64,000 nt of DNA from Bradyrhizobium sp. 1(2017) (GTDB lineage: Bacteria > Pseudomonadota > Alphaproteobacteria > Rhizobiales > Xanthobacteraceae), in assembly GCF_011602485.2 (NCBI RefSeq), contig NZ_CP050022.2, forward strand, positions 1,384,001 to 1,448,000. Reading direction: 5' to 3'. Each line of letters begins with the position of its first letter. Within the stretch, counting starts at the first letter, position 1. This document shows positions 7,223 through 15,067 of the stretch, in pieces. The notes under the pieces were generated by a model, which saw only the letters and a program-made list of their open reading frames with translations, did not search any database and was not told the DNA's origin. A program made the position numbers and the translations under genes.

Positions 7223-10200
7223 TCAACCGTAGGCGCGCATCTTTACTGGCGATGGCGCGTCGAGTTCGGCGAACAGCCGCTCGATCTCGGCCTTCACCTT
7301 CCCGATCGCGACGTCCTTCACCGGGCCATAGCCGCGAATCTCCATCGGGGCTTTCGCGATCGCGACGATGCGAGGGAGGCGCGCCGCATCGAGCCCGTCG
7401 AGCATCCGGTCGATGAGGCCTTCATACCAGGCGATCAGCTCCCGCTCGGTGCGCCGTTCGGCGGTGTAACCGAACGGATCGAACGGCATCCCGCGCAGCC
7501 CCTTCAATCGCGCCAGGATGGCGAGGGGCATCTGGATCCACTGCCCGAAGGCGCGCTTGCGCGGACGTCCGCGTGCGTCGCGCCCTGACGGCAGGAAAGG
7601 TGGGGCAAGGTGATAGCGGATGCTGAAGCCGTCCTCGAACGCGCCTTTCAGTTCGTCGAGGAAGCCGCTTTGCATATGCAGTCGCGCCACTTCGTACTCG
7701 TCCTTGTAGGCCATCAGCTTGAACAGGGCGCGGGCCACTGCATCGGTCAGGGCTTCGCTGCCCAGGGCGGACTCGGCGGCGCGGACCCTCGCGACCTTCG
7801 ACCGATATCGCGCAGCATAAGCTTCGTTCTGATAAGCGGTTAGAAAATCAGCGCGGCGTTCAATGAGCTGGTCGAGTGTTTCGACCGTGAGCGCATCGTC
7901 CGTTCTCGGCAGAAATTCCGGATCGGCAGCGGCGATGCGGCCCCAGGCGAACGCCTGCTTGTTGCGCTCGACGGCGACACCGTTGAGCTCGATCGCGCGC
8001 AACTGCGCTTGCAGCGAGACAGGAACCAGTCCGCGCTGCCAGGCAAAGCCCAGCATGATGATGTTGGCGTAGACGGAATCGCCGAGCAGCCGTTCGGCCA
8101 GCGCGTTCGCGTTGATCGTGTCGAGATTGCCGTCGCCGATTACGCGGCCGATGGCGCGCAGGCGCGCGGGCGAGGCGAGGTCGGCGTCGCGGAAGCGGAC
8201 GACGTCACCGGTCGGCATTTCCGCGGTATTGACCGCGGCGCGCGTGCCGCGGCGATAGGTGCCTGAGGCCTTCGGCGAAGAGCTCACGACGAGGTCGCAG
8301 CCGATCAGCGCATCGGCCGCGCCCTGGTCGATGCGGACCTGGTGCAGCGCCTCGGGAGAAGCCGCAAGCCGGATGTAGCTCAGCACGGGCCCGAATTTTT
8401 GCGCAAAGCCGGTGAAATCCAGCACCGATACGCCGCGTCGCTCAAGATGCGCCGCCATACCGATCAATGCGCCGACCGTGATCACGCCGGTGCCGCCGAC
8501 GCCGGTCACCAGCAGGTCGTAGGGCCGGTCGAGCGTCGCGGAGCCGGGCAGGGGAAGCGTCGCGGCGCGGCCGATCGCGTCGATCTGGCTCGCGGACTTC
8601 TTCCGGCGCGTCGCACCCTCGACGGTCACGAAACTCGGACAAAAGCCGTTGAGGCAGGAAAAGTCCTTGTTGCAGGATGAGAGGTTGATCTGGCGCTTGC
8701 GGCCGAACGGCGTCTCCTTCGGCTCGACGCTGAGGCAGTTGGACTCGACCGAACAATCGCCGCACCCCTCGCAGACGAGGTCATTGATGTAGGCGAAGCG
8801 CCGGGGATCGGTCATCTGCCCGCGCTTGCGCCGGCGCCGCTTTTCGGTTGCGCAGGTCTGCTGGTAGATCAGAACCGAGACGCCAGGGATTTCGCGCAGC
8901 TCGCGCTGCACGGCGTCCATTTCCTCGCGCGGATGAATGGTGACACCCACAGGCAGGTCCGCCGGCGAGAACTGCGCGGGATCGTCCGAGACAATCGCGA
9001 CGCGCCCGACGCCCTCGGCGCGGACGCTGTGTGCGATCGCGTGCACGCTGACGGGCCCGTCCACCGGCTGGCCCCCGGTCATTGCAACGGCGTCGTTGAA
9101 CAGGATCTTGTAGGTGATGTTGGTCTTGGCGGCGATCGCCTGCCGGATCGCCATCGAGCCGGAGTGATAATAGGTGCCTTCGCCGAGATTCTGGAAGATG
9201 TGCTTGTGGCCGGTGAATTTCGATGAGGCCACCCAGTTGACACCTTCGCCGCCCATCTGGATCAGCGAGGAGGTCTCGCGGTCCATCCAGCTGGCCATGA
9301 AATGGCAGCCGATGCCGGCGAGGGCCTTCGATCCCTCCGGAACCTTCGTTGACGTATTGTGCGGGCATCCAGAGCAGAAATACGGCGTGCGCGTTGCGCC
9401 GCTGACGTTGATCGTGCGTGCCGCCTCCGGCATTAACGCCGCTGCGCGTGCAGCGAGATTGAGGCCCGGGAACATCGGATCGAGCCGGCGCGCAAGCACA
9501 CCGGCGAGCGCGCGCGGCGACAATTCACCGATCCAGGAGATCAGCCGTGCCCCTTGCTCGTCGTGCTTGCCGACCATGCGCTCGGGCTTGCTGCCGGGAT
9601 AGTCGTAGAAATATTCCTTGAACTGGCTCTCGATGATGCCGCGCTTCTCCTCGACCACGAGGATCTCGCGCTTGCCCCTCACGAATTCCATGGCGTCATG
9701 CAGCGCCAGCGGCCAGACCATGCCGACCTTGTAGATGTCGATGCCGATGCGGCGGCAGGCCGCTTCGTCGAGGCCGATCAGCCGCAGCGCTTCCATCAGG
9801 TCGAGATGCGCCTTGCCCGTCGTGACGATGCCGTAGGTCGCGTTCGGAATGTCGTAGATGTGGCGATCGATCGGATTGGCCTTCGCAAAGGCGTAGACGG
9901 CGTGCTTCTTCGCTTCCAGCCGCTCCTCGATCTGCGGTCCCGGCAGGTCGGGCCAGCGATAGTGCAGGCCACCCGGCGGCGGCGCGAAATCGGGCGTGCG
10001 GAAGTCGCGAGAGGTGCGGAGCGCGACGGACGCACCCGATTCCACGATCTCCGAGATCGCCTTGAAGCCGACCCACATGCCGGAGAAGCGGCTCAGCGCG
10101 TAGCCATATTCGCCGAATTCGAGATATTCGCCGACGCTTGCGGGGTGCAGCGTCGGCATGAACCAGCTCATGAAGGCGACGTCGGACTGATGTGGCATCG

Positions 10201-10672
10201 AGGACGAGACGCAGCCATGGTCGTCGCCGGCAACCACCAGCACGCCGCCATGCGGCGAGGAGCCGTAGGCGTTGCCGTGCTTGAGTGCATCGCCGGAGCG
10301 ATCCACGCCGGGGCCCTTGCCGTACCAAAGGCCGAACACGCCATCGACCTCGCGATCACCTTGCGTCTCGACCTGCTGCGAGCCGAGCACGGCGGTGGCC
10401 GCAAGGTCCTCGTTCACGGCGGGGAGAAATTCGATGCGGTCACGCTTGAGCCGTTCCTCAATGCGCCACAGTTCGAGATCGATGCCGCCGAGCGGTGAGC
10501 CGCGGTAGCCGGAGATGAAGCCCGCGGTGTTCAGGCCGCGCGCCCGATCGCGCCTGACCTGATCGAGCGCGATGCGGACGATCGCCTGCGTGCCCGTGAG
10601 GAAGACGCGGCCGTCCTCGCGGTCATAGCGGTCGGAGAGCTCGTAGCTGTCGAGGGATGGAATGGCGTCCAT
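7223..10672 (-). CDS. Fused indolepyruvate ferredoxin oxidoreductase (alpha-beta fusion)
   Basis: About 1149 residues, the length of the single-chain indolepyruvate:ferredoxin oxidoreductase of aerobic proteobacteria. In order: an N-terminal pyrimidine-binding region (GFISGYRGSPLGGIDLEL), a TPP/C-terminal domain with CSGCPHNTSTKVP and GIGCHFMASW, a ferredoxin-like cluster region with CEGCGDCSVESNC then CNKDFSCLNGFCPSF, a gamma-type domain (VTGVGGTGVITVGALI), and a C-terminal extra domain. It oxidatively decarboxylates aryl-pyruvates to acyl-CoA, reducing ferredoxin. ATG 10672 was chosen because GGGAGG lies 5 nt upstream; in-frame extension to TTG 10708 is possible. It is divergent from an Lrp gene that probably regulates it. 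Confidence 0.92.
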   Translation of the reverse strand: MDAIPSLDSYELSDRYDREDGRVFLTGTQAIVRIALDQVRRDRARGLNTAGFISGYRGSPLGGIDLELWRIEERLKRDRIEFLPAVNEDLAATAVLGSQQVETQGDREVDGVFGLWYGKGPGVDRSGDALKHGNAYGSSPHGGVLVVAGDDHGCVSSSMPHQSDVAFMSWFMPTLHPASVGEYLEFGEYGYALSRFSGMWVGFKAISEIVESGASVALRTSRDFRTPDFAPPPGGLHYRWPDLPGPQIEERLEAKKHAVYAFAKANPIDRHIYDIPNATYGIVTTGKAHLDLMEALRLIGLDEAACRRIGIDIYKVGMVWPLALHDAMEFVRGKREILVVEEKRGIIESQFKEYFYDYPGSKPERMVGKHDEQGARLISWIGELSPRALAGVLARRLDPMFPGLNLAARAAALMPEAARTINVSGATRTPYFCSGCPHNTSTKVPEGSKALAGIGCHFMASWMDRETSSLIQMGGEGVNWVASSKFTGHKHIFQNLGEGTYYHSGSMAIRQAIAAKTNITYKILFNDAVAMTGGQPVDGPVSVHAIAHSVRAEGVGRVAIVSDDPAQFSPADLPVGVTIHPREEMDAVQRELREIPGVSVLIYQQTCATEKRRRRKRGQMTDPRRFAYINDLVCEGCGDCSVESNCLSVEPKETPFGRKRQINLSSCNKDFSCLNGFCPSFVTVEGATRRKKSASQIDAIGRAATLPLPGSATLDRPYDLLVTGVGGTGVITVGALIGMAAHLERRGVSVLDFTGFAQKFGPVLSYIRLAASPEALHQVRIDQGAADALIGCDLVVSSSPKASGTYRRGTRAAVNTAEMPTGDVVRFRDADLASPARLRAIGRVIGDGNLDTINANALAERLLGDSVYANIIMLGFAWQRGLVPVSLQAQLRAIELNGVAVERNKQAFAWGRIAAADPEFLPRTDDALTVETLDQLIERRADFLTAYQNEAYAARYRSKVARVRAAESALGSEALTDAVARALFKLMAYKDEYEVARLHMQSGFLDELKGAFEDGFSIRYHLAPPFLPSGRDARGRPRKRAFGQWIQMPLAILARLKGLRGMPFDPFGYTAERRTERELIAWYEGLIDRMLDGLDAARLPRIVAIAKAPMEIRGYGPVKDVAIGKVKAEIERLFAELDAPSPVKMRAYG

Positions 10673-10775
10673 GCGGACCTCCCGCGGCATTCCCTGCCGG
10701 ATGGGCAAAGGTTAGGCCCGGGCCTCTGGTAGGTCTTGCCTATTTCTCCTCACGGGTAGGTCATTCTGGTAGTTC

Positions 10776-10815
10776 TATCCGATTTATCGTATTCTGTGGT
10801 TAAATTATCCGATTT
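10776..10815. promoter_or_regulatory. Direct repeats, candidate Lrp/AsnC operator
   Basis: TATCCGATTT occurs exactly at 10776-10785 and again at 10806-10815, with starts 30 bp apart (about three helical turns), in the divergent region between the oxidoreductase and the Lrp gene. A TAGGTC repeat lies further left. Phased repeats suit an oligomeric Lrp-type protein. Function is inferred. Confidence 0.5.
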
Positions 10816-10825
10816 GGTGAAATTT

Positions 10826-11281
10826 ATGATCGAAGAGCAGGACACGCGAATTCTTGCACACCTCCAGAAGGACGGTCGCGCCACCAATCAGCAGCTTGCG
10901 GACGAGGTCGGCATGTCCACCTCGGCCTGCTGGCGCCGCGTGCGGGCGCTGGAAGAAAGCGGCGTCATCCGCAGCTACGCCGCGCTGATCGATCGCGAGC
11001 AAGCGGGTTTCGCGATGTCAGCCATCCTCCACGTCTCGCTGGAGCGGCACGATGCCAAGTTCGTCGACGAGTTCGTGTCCCGCGTCACCAGACGCCGCGA
11101 GGTGCTGGAGTGCTTTGCGACCACGGGCGATGCCGATTATCACTTGCGCGTCGTCGTGCAGGACATGGTCGCCTACAACAGATTCCTGGATGAGTTTATG
11201 TTCCGCATCCCCGGCATCCGCTACGTCCGCAGCAATGTGGTACTGAAGGAGATCAAGACAGGCGTGGCGCTGCCGTTTTGA
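10826..11281 (+). CDS. Lrp/AsnC-family transcriptional regulator
   Basis: 151 residues from ATG 10826. An upstream GTG at 10796 is in frame, but the phased operator-like repeats run through that stretch, so ATG is preferred. The N-terminal HTH reads 'NQQLADEVGMSTSACWRRVRALEESGVI'-type (about residues 20-47), followed by the RAM/AsnC ligand domain with HVSLERHD and TGDADYHLRV. Such proteins sense amino acids and control their transport or catabolism. It is divergent from the indolepyruvate oxidoreductase, which makes that gene and the amidase the likely targets, with an aromatic amino acid as a plausible effector. Confidence 0.92.
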   Translation: MIEEQDTRILAHLQKDGRATNQQLADEVGMSTSACWRRVRALEESGVIRSYAALIDREQAGFAMSAILHVSLERHDAKFVDEFVSRVTRRREVLECFATTGDADYHLRVVVQDMVAYNRFLDEFMFRIPGIRYVRSNVVLKEIKTGVALPF

Positions 11282-11291
11282 GGCACGGGAA

Positions 11292-11390
11292 GTGCCGTAG
11301 GGTGGGCAAAGGCGCTCTTCGCCGTGCCCACCATCTCGCCCCGACCAGCGAAGCTGGTGGGCACGCTTCGCTTTGCCCACCCTACGGCAC
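11292..11390. repeat. REP pair with perfect 19-bp inverted ends
   Basis: GTGCCGTAGGGTGGGCAAA (11292-11310) is matched exactly by its reverse complement at 11372-11390. Each half also carries an internal GTGGGC/GCCCAC hairpin. It is the same family as 5623-5718 and as the units around the RAYT relic. It follows the Lrp stop codon directly. Confidence 0.88.
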
Positions 11391-11420
11391 CGTTGATCTG
11401 GCGGCATTTGCAAACTCTGT

Positions 11421-11524
11421 CTCCTCACCCTGAGGAGGCCGCGTAGCGGCCGTCTCGAAGGGCGAGGCCGTGAGCCCCGCCTCCGTCCTTCGAGACGCGC
11501 GAAAACGCGCTCCTCAGGATAAGG
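11421..11524. repeat. Palindromic repeat, CTCCTCACCCTGAGGAG family
   Basis: Starts with the hairpin CTCCTCACCCTGAGGAG and ends with CGCTCCTCAGGATAAGG. Internal arms include GTCTCGAAGG and CCTTCGAGAC. This is a second, unrelated palindromic family, seen once here. It ends 8 nt before the stop codon of the FAH-family gene. Confidence 0.75.
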
Positions 11525-11532
11525 GGCGTGCG

Positions 11533-12318
11533 CTACCGCTCCTCCCGCACAAACCTGTTCCGCAACGTCCCGACGCCCGTGATGTCGATCTCCACGACAT
11601 CGCCGTGCCTGATATCGGGCGAGGCGCCGTCGGTCCCCATCCAGATCACGTCGCCGGGCCATAGCGTGAAATATTTGGTCAGCTCGACCAGGAACGGTAC
11701 CACGCCGAAGATCATGTCGTTGGTGTGGAAGCGGTTGGTCTCGCGGCCGTTGACCCGGACGATCGTTTCCATCGTGTCGAGGTCTGCCTCGGTCTCGATC
11801 CACGGGCCCATCGGCTTGAACGTGTCGGCGTTCTTGGAGCGCCACAGGCTGCGGTCGGCCTTCTGCCAGCTGCGTTCGCTGACGTCGTTGCCGATGGTGT
11901 AGCCGAACACGCAATCCATTGCGGTCGCTGCGGTGAGATGCTTCGCCTTCTTGCCGATGACGACGACGAGCTCGCCTTCATAATGGATCTTGTCCGTCGC
12001 GAAGGACGGGATGACGACATCCTCGTCATGCGCGATCAGCGCATTCTGCGCGCGATAGCCGATCTCGGGCCGGTCAGGCACGGCCGGCACCTCGCCACGC
12101 TTGTCGGCGGCTTCCTTCAGATGCTTCAAATAGTTCAGGCCAACGCAATAGAAGGTGCGGGGGATCAGCGGCAGCTCGATCCTGACCTCTGACAGCGGAT
12201 GTGCACGTGACGTGCGCTGCCATTCGCCGAACGGATCGCCGTCGACCGCAATCACCTGGTCGCCTTCGATGATCCCCCAGGAAGTCTTGTTCGAGGCGGT
12301 GAATTTCAGCCAGCGCAT
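11533..12318 (-). CDS. Fumarylacetoacetate hydrolase family protein
   Basis: 261 residues. The FAH domain is intact: FYCVGLNYLKHLKEA, then metal ligands E114 and E116 in KIHYEGELVVVIG, D145 in GYTIGNDVSER, and the C-terminal PGDVIWMGTDG strand. Family members hydrolyse or decarboxylate C-C bonds of acylpyruvates in aromatic degradation, using Mg2+ or Mn2+. ATG 12318 has GAGG 7 nt upstream. It is the last gene of a three-gene operon after the flavin monooxygenase (12-nt gap) and the Ldh-type dehydrogenase. The substrate is unknown, but the set looks like ring or C-C cleavage of an oxygenated acid. Confidence 0.9.
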   Translation of the reverse strand: MRWLKFTASNKTSWGIIEGDQVIAVDGDPFGEWQRTSRAHPLSEVRIELPLIPRTFYCVGLNYLKHLKEAADKRGEVPAVPDRPEIGYRAQNALIAHDEDVVIPSFATDKIHYEGELVVVIGKKAKHLTAATAMDCVFGYTIGNDVSERSWQKADRSLWRSKNADTFKPMGPWIETEADLDTMETIVRVNGRETNRFHTNDMIFGVVPFLVELTKYFTLWPGDVIWMGTDGASPDIRHGDVVEIDITGVGTLRNRFVREER

Positions 12319-12330
12319 GTTCGGTCCTCA

Positions 12331-13698
12331 TTATTCCGCGGCATCGCGCCGCTGTGTCTTCCAGGCACCGGCAGTCGGCCGCTTGAGTCCGAGGTTTTCC
12401 CGCAGTGTCTTGCCGCGGTATTCCTTCTGGAACAGCCCGCGCCGCTGCAGTTCGGGCACGACGTGCTGCACGAAGTCCGCATAGGAGCCGGGCACGTAGG
12501 TCGCGGCGATAACGAAGCCGTCGCAGCCGCGCTCGACGAACATCTCTTCAAGCTTGTCCGCGATCTCCTTGGGGCCGCCCACCATCGCATCCTGGACCTG
12601 GCCGCGGCCGGAGAAGGTGACGAAGTCCCGCGCGCTCGGGTTACTCTTGCCAGAGTTCTTCAGCACCCCGTCGCGAATGCCCAGGATGCCCTGCATGCTT
12701 TTCAGCTCTTCCGTCGTCAGCGGCTCGTCGAGGTCCTTGGAGGCGAAATCGTAGTTGAGCGCTTCGGCGAGCAGGGATAGCGCGTCGATCTGGAGCGGCA
12801 ACTTGTTGATCAGCGCCATCCTGTCTTCGGCTTCAGCCTTGGTCGCGGCGCAGACCGGCGTCGTCAGGTTGCAGAGGAACATCTGGTCGGGATCGCGGCC
12901 GGCCTTGGCGGCCTCGTTGCGCACGGACGCATAACCTTCCTTCGCGGCGGCGAGGTTGCGCGCGGCGGTGAAGATCACCTCGCCCCATCGACCCGCGAAG
13001 CGCTGGCCGCGGCCGGACGCGCCGGCCTGGATGATCACGGGATGACCTTGCTGCGAGCGCGGCACGGTGAACGGTCCGCGCGATTTGAAGGCGGGCCCCT
13101 TGTGATCGAGGCGCTTGACCTTGGTCGGGTCGGCGAAGCGGCCGCTCTTCTTGTCCATGATGAGCGCACCGTCTTCCCAGGTGTCCCAATGGCCGAGCAC
13201 GACCTCCATGAACTCGTCGGCCTTGTCGTAGCGGGAATCATGTTCGGGATGGGAATCGCGGCCCATGTTGAGCGCCTCGCCGTCATTGAGCGAGGTCACG
13301 ACGTTCCACCCGGCACGTCCGCCCGACATCAGGTCGAGCGTTGCGAAGCGGCGCGCGACGTCGAAGGGCTCGTAATAGGTGGTCGAGCAGGTCGCCCCCA
13401 AACCGAGCTTCTCGGTGACCATGCCCATCGTGGTCAGCACGATCAGCGGGTCCATCTTCACGCAGCGGATGCCGTATTCGACGGTGTGGGCGTGGTCGTT
13501 GCCGTAGCGGTCCGGCATCGCCAGGCGGTCGTCGAAGAAGGCCATGTGGAACCTGCCGGCTTCGAGAATCCTGGCGATCTCCTGATAGTAGCTCGCTGAC
13601 ATCGAATCGTCGCGCGAGTCCGGATGCCGCCATGAGCTCGGCAGGTTCGTGCAGTTCTGCGCCTGGAGGAAGCCGACCAGTACCATCTGCCGATTCAT
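12331..13698 (-). CDS. LLM-class flavin-dependent monooxygenase (NtaA/SnaA/DszA family)
   Basis: 455 residues, typical of the nitrilotriacetate/dibenzothiophene-sulfone monooxygenase subgroup rather than shorter luciferases. Visible family blocks are RFHMAFFDDRLAM, MDPLIVLTTMGMVTEKLGLG, the signature SGGRAGWNVVTSLNDGEALN, and the HPVIIQAGASGRGQRFAGRW flavin/phosphate region. These are two-component monooxygenases using FMNH2 from a separate reductase, which is not in this window. ATG 13698 has AGGAG upstream. It lies between the Ldh and FAH genes with gaps of 21 and 12 nt, so it is almost certainly co-transcribed with them. Confidence 0.92.
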   Translation of the reverse strand: MNRQMVLVGFLQAQNCTNLPSSWRHPDSRDDSMSASYYQEIARILEAGRFHMAFFDDRLAMPDRYGNDHAHTVEYGIRCVKMDPLIVLTTMGMVTEKLGLGATCSTTYYEPFDVARRFATLDLMSGGRAGWNVVTSLNDGEALNMGRDSHPEHDSRYDKADEFMEVVLGHWDTWEDGALIMDKKSGRFADPTKVKRLDHKGPAFKSRGPFTVPRSQQGHPVIIQAGASGRGQRFAGRWGEVIFTAARNLAAAKEGYASVRNEAAKAGRDPDQMFLCNLTTPVCAATKAEAEDRMALINKLPLQIDALSLLAEALNYDFASKDLDEPLTTEELKSMQGILGIRDGVLKNSGKSNPSARDFVTFSGRGQVQDAMVGGPKEIADKLEEMFVERGCDGFVIAATYVPGSYADFVQHVVPELQRRGLFQKEYRGKTLRENLGLKRPTAGAWKTQRRDAAE

Positions 13699-13719
13699 GC
13701 TGCTGTTCTCCTGATGCCG

Positions 13720-14772
13720 TCAGGCCAGATCGAGGACCGTGTCGAGCCTGTATTCGCGCGCCAGCGCGCGCAGCTTTTCCCAGGTGGCATCCTCGACCTC
13801 GATGCCGTCGCGCAGGCGCTGCTGCTCGCGCAGGCCCTCGATCTCGCCGGGATAGAATACGCCCTTGCTGCCCTCGGACGGCGGCGTCGATTTCAGATAA
13901 CGCGCGAATTCGGCGACCTCGCGCTTGAACTCCTTCAGCGGGCGGAACGCGGCGACGTTGAACACCGCCATGAAGCATCCGTCATTGTGACGGCCGGTGG
14001 GCTCGACGCCGAAGCCGAGGCCGGTGAGCAGGCCGCACAGCACCTCGACCATGGCGGCAAGGCCGCTGCCCTTGTAGCCCTCGGTGCCGCCGAGCGGCAG
14101 CAGCGCGCCGCCCTTACGGTATTGGGTCGGATCGGTGGTGTTCCGTCCCTCGGCATCGATGATCCAGCCCGTCGGAATCTCCTCGCCGCGCGCGACCGCG
14201 AGCTGGATCTTGCCGGCCGCCACCGCCGAGGTTGCCATGTCCAGGTAGAACGGCGCATCGAGGTCGGACGGCACCGCGATCGAGATCGGGTTGGTGCCGA
14301 GCCGCGCCTCCTTGCCGCCGAACGGCGCCACGTGCTTCGGCGAGCGGCCGGAATCCGCCGTCGCGATCCCGATCATGCCTTCGCGCATCGCCATCAAAGG
14401 ATAGGCGGCGAGGCGGCCGACGTGGCTCTGCCGGAACACGGTGCAGGCGGCGACATTCGCCGTCCTCGCCTTCTCGATCGTCAGCGCCATCGCCTTCGCG
14501 TTGACGTGGAAGCCGAAACCCCACTGGCCGTCGATCACGGTCGTCGTCGGCGATTCCTGGACGATGGTCCATCTGGCGCCGGGGACGATGTGTCCGGCCT
14601 TGACGCGGTCGATATAAGTGGGAACGGCGATCACGCCGTGCGAGTCATGGCCGGCGAGATTGGCGTTGACGCAGCCGATGGCGACTGCATCCGCCTCTTC
14701 CTCGGAAGCGCCGGCGGCACGGAGCAGAGCTGCGCTGATACGCGTGAGGCGATCGGCTCTGACCATCGGCAT
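13720..14772 (-). CDS. Ldh family oxidoreductase (malate/L-lactate/ureidoglycolate dehydrogenase fold)
   Basis: 350 residues from ATG 14772 (GAGG 7 nt upstream). Features of the type-2 malate/lactate dehydrogenase family, which has an unusual NAD(P) fold, are visible: GHDSHGVIAVPTYIDRVKAG near the N-terminus with the catalytic His, FRQSHVGRLAAYPLMA, APFGGKEARLGTNPISIAVP, LDMATSAVAAGKI and GGTEGYKGSGLAAMVEVL. It would oxidise a 2-hydroxy acid to the 2-oxo acid, or the reverse, in the cytoplasm. It is the first gene of the Ldh-monooxygenase-FAH operon, which suggests 2-hydroxy-acid catabolism. The exact substrate cannot be read. Confidence 0.9.
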   Translation of the reverse strand: MPMVRADRLTRISAALLRAAGASEEEADAVAIGCVNANLAGHDSHGVIAVPTYIDRVKAGHIVPGARWTIVQESPTTTVIDGQWGFGFHVNAKAMALTIEKARTANVAACTVFRQSHVGRLAAYPLMAMREGMIGIATADSGRSPKHVAPFGGKEARLGTNPISIAVPSDLDAPFYLDMATSAVAAGKIQLAVARGEEIPTGWIIDAEGRNTTDPTQYRKGGALLPLGGTEGYKGSGLAAMVEVLCGLLTGLGFGVEPTGRHNDGCFMAVFNVAAFRPLKEFKREVAEFARYLKSTPPSEGSKGVFYPGEIEGLREQQRLRDGIEVEDATWEKLRALAREYRLDTVLDLA

Positions 14773-15067
14773 GGCATTCCCTCGGCTTGGTGCCCTTGAC
14801 GGGCTGCTCGTTGGTGCCATCGTCTCAAAGCGTCGCCGCGATATCAATCTCCCGTAAACCAATACAGGGCTGCAAATTCGTGAAGGGAGCGCACCTTTGG
14901 TCGAAGATTTGTCCCGCGCGACGGCATTTTCGACAGTTTCGCTCCCCGCGTTCGCTGCTCATTCACTCTGATCGATGGTTTGCAGCGCGCAATAACGACC
15001 ACTTAGGCGATCGCCCTTCATAAAGTCACCCGGGAGAAATAGGCAGAAATGCTGGGGAGCTGAGATC

